Source of the DNA: Acetivibrio thermocellus ATCC 27405
Lineage (GTDB): Bacteria > Bacillota > Clostridia > Acetivibrionales > Acetivibrionaceae
Direction of reading: 5' to 3'
Assembly: GCF_000015865.1 (NCBI RefSeq)
Contig: NC_009012.1
Coordinates: 124,001-188,000 of the forward strand
DNA: 64,000 nucleotides
The position numbers and the translations under genes are program-made. The notes under the pieces are model-generated. The model was not told where the DNA came from. It searched no databases and worked only from the letters and a program-made list of their open reading frames with translations. Shown here one piece after another: positions 35,393 through 46,600 of this stretch (position 1 is its first letter; each line of letters begins with the position of its first letter).

Positions 35393-35421
35393 TTGATTTA
35401 TTGGTAAATTAATTGTAAAAT
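35393..35421 (+). promoter_or_regulatory. Candidate promoter of the lipid/polyketide cluster
   Basis: TTGATT at 35393-35398 and TAAAAT at 35416-35421 are 17 bases apart, about 80 bases before the first KASIII-like gene. Confidence 0.5.
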
Positions 35422-35503
35422 TAATACATGGGATTGTTTCTCGATATTATTAGTTTGCCATAAAGCCGACAGAGGAATATTTTGTTATGGTATGAGGGGG
35501 ACT

Positions 35504-36538
35504 ATGACTGAATTATTTTATTTTCCAAAGAGAAAGAAGAAAACTATTCGCAGATTTTGCAAGATATTGTCTACCGATTCTTATATTCCTGAAAAAGTTG
35601 TTGAAAATGAGGAAATAATAGAAAAATATCATCCGTCCTTTAAAAACGAGGTGATTGTGAAAACCATAGGGGTGGAAAGAAGGCACATTGCGGAAAAGGA
35701 CGAGGATGACAGCGATATCCTTGCAAAATCGGCAAGAGGATGCCTTGAAAAATACGGGATATTACCGGATGACCTTTCGAGAATTATTGTGAACAAGTTT
35801 GTGGGTGACAATTTCCTGCCTATGACAGCAAGCCGGCTTCAGGGCAAAATTGGAAGCAAGACGGCCGTACATGCCTTTGATATTGACGGAGGAATTTCAT
35901 CTTTTCTTTATTCGATGGATGCTGCGTCAAGATTTATCAATTCCGGGGATGAATATATTCTTATTTCATCGGGAGGCGTAATTTCAAAGTTTGTAAGCAA
36001 GGCCGATCCCAGGGTTGCGTTTTTGTTTGGAGATGCTTCAGCCTCGGTACTTTTGGGTCATTCGGAAGAAAGACATATATTGGCGAGTTATTTTTATTCC
36101 AACTGTCACTATTATGACATGTTTGTAATGCTAAGTCCTTTAAGTTTGGCCAAGTTTTCCCGGGAAGAGCTTTCAACGGCGGTATGGGATTTATACAAGA
36201 TGGAGAACTGGAAAACGGCTGAAAGCTTTTACAGGGAGGCAGTAAGAGAAGTATCAAAGAATCTTCTTGAAGAGAGCGGCCTTACGATGAAGGACATAGA
36301 TTTGGTTTTGGTTACCGAAAACAACATAAAAATATGGGAATTGACATTGGAGACTTTGGGAGTAAATGCCGACAAGAGTATTTCTTTAATCAGGGAATAT
36401 GGCAATACCATGTCAGCTATGCTCCCGCTTCTTATAGATCATGGATTTCGTACGGGGAGAATAGAAAAAGGGATGAATATTATGATGATATCCCACGGAG
36501 AAGGATTCAGCGGCGGAGGACTTGTATACAGAGTCTAA
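35504..36538 (+). CDS. KASIII-like protein lacking the catalytic cysteine
   Basis: This 344-residue thiolase-fold protein is related to FabH (3-oxoacyl-ACP synthase III). The FabH active-site segment reads FDIDGGISSF here, with Ile131 at the cysteine position. The histidine motif is replaced by VTENN, while the GNT element near the C-terminus remains. It therefore cannot condense like FabH and may be a structural or binding partner of its paralogue at 37038, in the way catalytic and non-catalytic thiolase-fold subunits pair elsewhere. ATG 35504 follows GAGGGGG; ATG 35492 overlaps it. It is the first gene of the cluster leading to the large synthase. Confidence 0.82.
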   Translation: MTELFYFPKRKKKTIRRFCKILSTDSYIPEKVVENEEIIEKYHPSFKNEVIVKTIGVERRHIAEKDEDDSDILAKSARGCLEKYGILPDDLSRIIVNKFVGDNFLPMTASRLQGKIGSKTAVHAFDIDGGISSFLYSMDAASRFINSGDEYILISSGGVISKFVSKADPRVAFLFGDASASVLLGHSEERHILASYFYSNCHYYDMFVMLSPLSLAKFSREELSTAVWDLYKMENWKTAESFYREAVREVSKNLLEESGLTMKDIDLVLVTENNIKIWELTLETLGVNADKSISLIREYGNTMSAMLPLLIDHGFRTGRIEKGMNIMMISHGEGFSGGGLVYRV

Positions 36539-36650
36539 TCTTAAATATGTTGTCAGATTATACAAAAAATTGATGTAAAATAGAATTGGATATGTTTATT
36601 TACAAGTTGCTTTTTTACAAGTCATACTATTTTTACAAGGGGGATTTACT

Positions 36651-36896
36651 ATGAACTACGATGAAATCTATGACAAAGCAAAACAGATGATAGCTGAATA
36701 TTTAAGAGTTGATGAGAATGAAATTACTCCCAAAACAAATCTTGTCGATGACCTTTGCGCCGACTCTATTGCTTTGGTGGAGTTGGGATTCAGATTCTCC
36801 GAGACTTTTTCGGTACCTATGATGGAATCTAAACCGGATATGTTTATTATGGATAATATTGTTAGATTTATAATGGAAAAGACCGGCGATAAATAA
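36651..36896 (+). CDS. Acyl carrier protein (discrete)
   Basis: This is an 81-residue acyl carrier protein with the phosphopantetheine site Ser39 in CADSIALVEL. It is acidic and helical, with the usual LVDDLCADS lead-in. GGGGG precedes the ATG. It lies between two KASIII-like genes in the cluster and is a likely partner for them and for the AMP ligase, separate from housekeeping fatty acid synthesis, whose genes are not in this window. Unlike the three integrated ACPs of the synthase, it has the normal serine. Confidence 0.9.
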   Translation: MNYDEIYDKAKQMIAEYLRVDENEITPKTNLVDDLCADSIALVELGFRFSETFSVPMMESKPDMFIMDNIVRFIMEKTGDK

Positions 36897-37037
36897 TCGG
36901 CATTTATTACGCTTTAGTAGTCATTATATATATGCTGTTGTTTTGCAAAAACATATACAAATTAATACCTTTCAATATAATTTCAGGTTATATTTATCGC
37001 TTTTTACCACAAGCAACGGATAAAAATGGGGGAGACT

Positions 37038-38075
37038 ATGAATAATGATATTAGATTTCCGGAAATAAAGCCACTGAAAATAGAGAGATATGCAAAAATA
37101 GTTTCTACAGGCGTTGGACTTCCTGAAAGAGTGGTTACTAACCAGGATATCATTGATGAATACGATATCATTGCAACGGACAGGGCGGTAAGGTATTCGG
37201 TGGGCATAGTTGAAAGAAGATGGGTTACTGACGAAAAGCTTGAAGATCTTGTGGCAATGGCCATTTCCCAGTGTCTTGAAAGAGCGGGTCTGGATATTGA
37301 CAGTGTGGACAGGATTATATATTCGCGGCTTTTGGGTGACTACCAGGTACCGGCCACTTCCATAGGTGCTCTCAGAAAATTGGGTGCAAAAGTTGGGATA
37401 CCGGCTTTTGATATGACCTGTGCCTGCAGCGGGTTTATGCATGCCCTGGATCTTGCAATACGGTATATTGATTCCGGTGATGATTATATCATTATCCTTG
37501 GAGGAGGCATAACTTCACAAGGTATTCAGATATGGAAACAGCCAAATCAGAAAACCATATTTTTGTTTGGTGATGCAGTAGTTGCTGTGTTAATCGGTTA
37601 TTCTGAAGTTAAGCATTTCCTGGCTTCTTATCTTATGACCAATCACCTCCTGTACGATAATGCTTTTATTCCGTTTGGGACAACCCTTTTTAAAAACGAA
37701 AATGTAAAAATCGAGCCCGAGCTGTTCAACATGAACGTAATAAACGGGGATTTGATTCTTGAAAGCTCCGTTGAATATTGCAGAATGATAACGGACAAGC
37801 TTTTGGCCGAAACTAATTTGACTTTGGATGATATTGATTTTTTTATTACATCGGATCAATCAACAAAAATATGGGAGGCACAAGTAAAAGAATTGGGAAT
37901 TCCCTTTGAAAAGAGCCTGAGTCTGTTCTACAAGTACGCCAATACGGTTGCGGCAATGAGTCCGTTGATTCTTCATGAGCTTATTACATCGGGACGGCTT
38001 AAGAGAGGAGACCTTGTAATGATGCATGCTCATGGAGCAGGCGCAAGCAGCGGGGGAATGATATTTAGATACTAA
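37038..38075 (+). CDS. KASIII-like acyltransferase/condensing enzyme with catalytic cysteine
   Basis: This 345-residue FabH relative is a paralogue of the protein at 35504. The nucleophile Cys130 is present in FDMTCACSGF and the Asn of the C-terminal YANTVAAM element is retained. The histidine motif of FabH (PHQAN) reads SDQST instead, so the decarboxylation machinery looks altered. The enzyme may transfer acyl groups rather than perform a standard condensation; that is inference. ATG 37038 has GGGGGAG upstream, whereas ATG 37026 contains it. It is probably involved in starter selection for the large synthase. Confidence 0.85.
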   Translation: MNNDIRFPEIKPLKIERYAKIVSTGVGLPERVVTNQDIIDEYDIIATDRAVRYSVGIVERRWVTDEKLEDLVAMAISQCLERAGLDIDSVDRIIYSRLLGDYQVPATSIGALRKLGAKVGIPAFDMTCACSGFMHALDLAIRYIDSGDDYIIILGGGITSQGIQIWKQPNQKTIFLFGDAVVAVLIGYSEVKHFLASYLMTNHLLYDNAFIPFGTTLFKNENVKIEPELFNMNVINGDLILESSVEYCRMITDKLLAETNLTLDDIDFFITSDQSTKIWEAQVKELGIPFEKSLSLFYKYANTVAAMSPLILHELITSGRLKRGDLVMMHAHGAGASSGGMIFRY

Positions 38076-38113
38076 AGATAAAAACATAACAGATACTTAG
38101 GGGGGAAGCTAAA

Positions 38114-40590
<2,477 letters not shown>

Positions 40591-40638
40591 GTCTGCAAGA
40601 CACAGAGAAATATAATTTATTTGTGGGGAGGTTATACT

Positions 40639-43600
40639 ATGAAGAATTACTTTTATCCCGAAGAAAGAATAGCAATCGTCGGAATGGGAGCGTTGCTGCC
40701 GGATGCAAACAATGTCGATTCCTTCTGGAACAATATTCTCAGCAAAAAAGTTTCCATAAAAGAACTGCCGGAAAGCATTTTAAATCCGGATATATATTAT
40801 GACCGCGATGCTTTTGGAAAAATCAACAAAAACGACAAAACTTACACCAGAATGGTAGCTAAAGTTGATGTGGATGATTACCCTTCGCTAACCAGAAAAT
40901 TCAAAATCCCCCCTGCGGTGGCAGAACACATGGATCCAAACCAGCATGTGGCAATTTACTGTGTGGACCAGGCTTTGCAGTCCCTTGCAAACAGCAACAT
41001 AAACAGGGAGCGTACGGCTGTCATAATGAATATCGGAGCTCCGGGAATCCGGTACAACAATATAATAAGGAGAACCTATTATGCAAAGATAGAGCATTAC
41101 CTGCGTAACAACCCGAAATTGAATGAAAGCTTGAAAAAAGAGGAATTGGATGAGGTGCTCAATGGGCTTTCAGATATGGCCCTTGCAGGTACAATTCCAA
41201 TTACCGAGGACAGTGCGCCGGGAATGCTTCAGAGTATTACGGCTTCAAGGATTTCCAATCTGTTTGACTTTTACGGTCCTGCCTATACCATTGATGCTGC
41301 ATGCGCATCCAGTCTTGCAGCGGTTATATGCGGTATTACAGGGCTTTTGAGAAAGGATTATGACGTATTGATTACCGGCGGAGTGGATGTGACACTGGAT
41401 GAAAGTCCCTTCGTGGTCTTTTCGGCAATAAACGCACTTTCGCCGACCGGCTCCTACCCCTTTGATTCCCGTGCAAACGGATTTGTAATCGGTCTTGGGG
41501 GAGGGGTGCTGATTTTAAAGAGGCTGGAAGACGCCCTGAGGGACAATGACAGAATATATGCGCTGATATCCGGTTTCGGCCAGGGAAGTGACGGAAAGGG
41601 CAAATATATTGCGGCTCCCAATGAAGAGGGACAGGTACGCGTTTTAAAAAGCACTCTGGAGATGATGGGCTATCCTGCGGATACCATTGAATATATAGAA
41701 GCCCATGGTACGGGAACAAGTGTGGGAGACGTTGTTGAGATAAAAGCATTGAAAAAGGCCTTTGACGCCATGGGAGTTACGAAGAAGAACTTCTGCGGAA
41801 TAAGCTCCGTGAAATCGAATATAGGGCATTTAAGGTATGCGGCCGGAAGTCCGGGCCTTATCAAGGCTGCCATGGCCATATACAACAAAATTCTGCCGCC
41901 TACGGCAAACATTGAGAAAATCAATCCGAAGCTTGAGATTGAAGATTCACCTTTCTACATATTGACGGAGAAAAAACCGTGGAGGGAGAATCCTTCCCAT
42001 CCGAGAAGAGCAAATGTCAGTGCTTATGGATTCGGTGGCGCAGATTACTGCCTTGCACTGGAAGAATTCAGACCCGAATTTATAAGAAAAACTTATGCCT
42101 TTTCAAAACCGTATGAGGATGCCAAAAATGCAGACAATGCACAAAATGCACTGTCTGTGACGCAGGAAGTTGTAATGTTCTCAGGATCTTCAATAGAAGA
42201 AATTAATGAGGCGTATGGATTGTTTGTTGGAGAAAACAGTGAAAACACGGATTTTGGACAAGCTGTGTTCTATAACAATTCATCAGTTTCGGCAAAGAAA
42301 GAGTACCGTCTGGCCATATGCGCATCCTCCATGGATGAGCTTAAGGAAAAGTACGGGATTTTTGAGCAATTTGTAAAAGAAGGGAAAACGGAGAATCTTC
42401 AGGCTCTTAATGTAAAAGGGATATATTTTGGAAAAGGAGAAGCGGTGGCACCCGACAAAGTGGCGTGGATGTTCCCGGGACAGGCTTCCCAGTATCCCAA
42501 CATGTTGAAGGATATATATGAAAGCTATCCTCAGGTTGCGGCTCTTTACATGCAGGCTGATGCTTACTGGAAGTCAAAATACGGTGATAAGATTTCCTCG
42601 TTTGTTTTCGGAGATGATGAGGAACACCTTCAGACAGTGCTTAAAGATACGAAGAACACTCATCCTGCAATGTTTTTAAGCAATATTGCAATGTTCAGGC
42701 TCCTTTCCGAGTCGGGTGTGAGAGCTGATTACATGATAGGCCACAGCCTGGGTGAAGTAACGGCTCTTTATGCCAGCGGTATGCTGGACTTGAAATCAGC
42801 CCTTCGTTTGATAGGTGAAAGAGGGTTTGCCTTTGACGGTATTCCCAAAGAGGACCGCGGCATGATGATGAGCATAAAGGCGGACAAGCCCAAAGTGGAA
42901 GAGTTGATAAAAGAAAGCGGCCTTAAGGTGTATGTTGCAAACCTTAATTCACCTGAGCAGACCGTCATAGGCGGAAGAGAAGAGCAGATAGAGCGGATGG
43001 CGCAAATACTGGAGCAAAACAAGATTACATACACAAAACTGAATGTTTCCCATGCCTTCCATACGGAGCTGGTTGCAAATGCCGCAGAACGCTATTATGA
43101 AAAAATCAAAGATTTGTCTTTTGATGTACCGAAAGCCCATGTAATGGCATGCTACAAGGTGGATTTCTATCCTGGGGACAGGGAAAATATGGCTTTGCTT
43201 CCTTCCATGCTGAAAGAGCAGGTTGTTTCGTCCGTTAACTTTACGGAATCGGTGTTAAAGCTTTATGAAAAAGGTGTCAGAGTTTTTGTGGAAGCCGGAC
43301 CTTCTTCGGTGCTTACAAACCTTGTAAAAAATATTCTTCAGGGGAAAGATGTAAAAGTTATTGCTTCCAACAATAAGAGGAAGAATGCCGTTGATGCATA
43401 CAAACAGGCTTTGGCAGAGCTTTTCGCATGTGGTGTGGATGTTACGGTCCTGCCGTCACAAAAGGCTCCGGGACATTCTGAAAATACGGTAAGGGTGGCA
43501 GAGAAGGCGGTTGAGGAATCTTCCGGCTTTAAGGCTGAGATAAAGATTCCGGTTCAGGCAAATGCCGAGCCTTCGAAGCCTTCTGGGAAAGAAAGTCTTG

Positions 43601-46600
43601 TATACAGCGGCGTTTCGGCAGGTTTGCCCGGCACCTTTAAGAAAGCGTTTTCCGATGACAATTTTGATCTGCTTTTTGAAGGAAAGAACCTGATAGAGAG
43701 ACTTACGGACGATGAGGCAGGCAGCATATTGGATTTAAATATTACAAGACTCTTAAAAACCGAAGCGGAAACAACTTTCAAGCAACTTACGTCGATTAAT
43801 GAAGTTATACAGCTTGCTGGAAAATTGGGCAAAATTGACATGCTTGCTGATTATCAGATTGATGAAAAAGCATTAAGGCAAATGACCATGACGGTGTGCG
43901 CCGGAGTGGCGGCAGGATATGAGGCCCTCAAAGATGCTGGCATTCCGTTGATAAGGGAGAGGATAAAGACCTCCGGCGGTTCCTATTTGCCCGGAAGACT
44001 CGTGCTTCCCGAACACATGCAGGATGACACCGGAGTGATATTTGCCAATGGTTTCTTCCCGATTGAGACTTGGGTGGATGAAGTTTCAAAATATATTGCC
44101 AGCAAGTTTGCAAGAAAAACAAGAAATGATTTGATAGATTTCTATGAATCGGTTATTTCAAAAGTTAGTGATTACAGTGTGAAAAAATATCTGACCGATT
44201 GGTTTAACCTCCACTATTCAAGACTTATGTACAATAGTGGAGAAGAGGAAATATACAAATTCAATCATGAGTTCCTGTATAGTTTCAGCTTGCAGGCGAA
44301 CAACAGACTTGCCCAATTTATCGGAGCAATGGGACCTAATTTGTTCTTAAATGCCGCATGCTCTTCAACAATTACCGCGGTAACTGTCGCAGAAGGCCTG
44401 ATTCGGGCGGGACATGCGAGAAGAATGATTGTAATAGGAGCGGATAATGTTACATCCAAATCAATTCTTCCCTGGTCTGCTGCAAGCTTTTTGAGTACGG
44501 GTGTTCTCACTACTTCTTCCGACCTCTTTGAAGCTGCGGTGCCTTTTGACAGAAGAAGAAGCGGCATGATTTTGGGAGCAGGTGCCGTCGGGCTTGTCAT
44601 TGAAAAAGAGTCGGATGTGGCTGAAAGGGGCATGAACGGTATTTGCCGCATTTTAGGCACCCACGCTTTTAATACGGCGGGACATCCGGCAAGGATTGAC
44701 AGCAACAGATTTGCCGTTGAGTTTGACAAATTCATGACCAGAATGGAGCAAGAGTATGGATTTGCCAGAAAAGACATTGCAAAAAGAACGGTATACTATT
44801 CCCATGAAACGTTCTCTCCAAGGAAAGGCGGATGTGCATGTGCCGAGAAGACGGCGCTGGAAAGTACATTTGGTGACAATTTCAGAGATGTAAAAGTTAT
44901 CAATACGAAGGGAATGACCGGACACACCCTGGGTGCTTCAATAGAAGAGGCTGTGGCTGCAAAAGCTTTGCAGTATCAGAAAATTCCTCCGGTTGTGAAT
45001 TTCAAAGAACCTGATCCGGATCTTGAAGGATTGAATTTGTCTTCCGGGGGTTCCTACAGCTTTGACTATGTAATAAGAATGGTTGCGGGTTATGGTTCCC
45101 AGGGCAACTATCACCTTCTACAAAAAATTGCGGAAGGTGACAGGAGAATTTTGGACGAGGAAGCATATCAAAGATGGCTTGACAGAATTACGGGTTCAAA
45201 AGGCGCAAAGCTTGCAAAGTGTGGAAGAATTCTTGTGGCGGAAGGAGCACAGAAGGAAATTCAAGCTCGGGAGATTGAAGCGCCGACCGGTGAAGTGCCA
45301 TTTAGCAGTGGTACTGCTGCCGTTTTGGACAGAAAACCGGATTATGCCGCAAGTTTCGCAACCCCGGATTCGACTCATATAGACAAGAACAAGATTGCGG
45401 ATAACGCAATTGTGGATGAGATACTGGATATATACTCTAAAATAACCGGATATCCTAAAGAGATGCTGGATCTTAACATGGAAATTGAGGCTGATCTGGG
45501 TATTGATACGGTGAAACAGGCGACCATCCTTTCGATGATATCGGAAAAATTCAATATTCCACAGGAGGACAGTGTAAAGCTCTCAAACTATCCTACTATT
45601 GGTCATGTTGTGAACATGGTTCAGTCAAAGTATGCAAAAGAGGACAATATAAGCAAAGGCAGCACTGTACCTTATGCAAAAAGTGATGTTTTCCCGGGTA
45701 ATATAAATGTTGCAGGCTCCGAGGCTGGAAATGTTCAGGAAGAAGTTTTGAAAGTTATTTCAGAGATTACGAAATATCCTGTGGAAATGCTTGACATGAA
45801 TATGGAAATGGAAGCGGATTTGGGGATTGACACTGTTAAGCAGGCCACTATATTCTCCATCCTCGGCGAAAAATTTAACCTGGGGGATAAAAACGCAAAC
45901 ATATCCCAATACAAGACTATAGGCTCTATTGTCGACCTTGTAAGCCAAAGCGCAGGGAAAGGGTTGAAAGAAACTGCCGATTTAGGTGGCGAAACATACA
46001 GTTCAAATGTTGTCAATAATATTGTCAATTTTGAAAAACCGGCTGACCAACCTCAAAGCGGCATACAAGCAGGCAAGTTTGGAAGCAAAAATGCAAAGGG
46101 TCTGTCCGGAAATAATGAAAAGAACATTGAAGAAGAGGTTTTGGAAATAATCTCCACAATCACAAAATATCCTGCGGAAATGCTGGAAAAGGATATGGAA
46201 ATGGAGGCGGACCTGGGCATAGATACGGTAAAACAGGCCACCATATTCTCTTTGCTGAGTGAAAAGTTTGATGTTGGCAAAAATGAAAAGATAAATATTT
46301 CGGAGTACAAAACCATAGGCAGCATTATCGAACTTGTAAAAGGCAGTTTCAAAAAAGAAGAACCTTCTTTCGAGGATGCCAAAGGTGAAGTGGCGGCTGT
46401 TGAAAGCATCGATGATGAAGACGTTAATATTCAAAAGGATCTTTGCCTTCAGATACCGGTTTTTGTGGAAAAAGAAGCAAAAGGCGAAGATTTTGACCTG
46501 AAGGATAAAAAGATTTGGGTTATGGGTGACAATGACGGACAGGTAAGGAAGGTGGCACAATATTTCGCAGAACTTTCGGCCGGTGTTGAAGAATTCGTGT

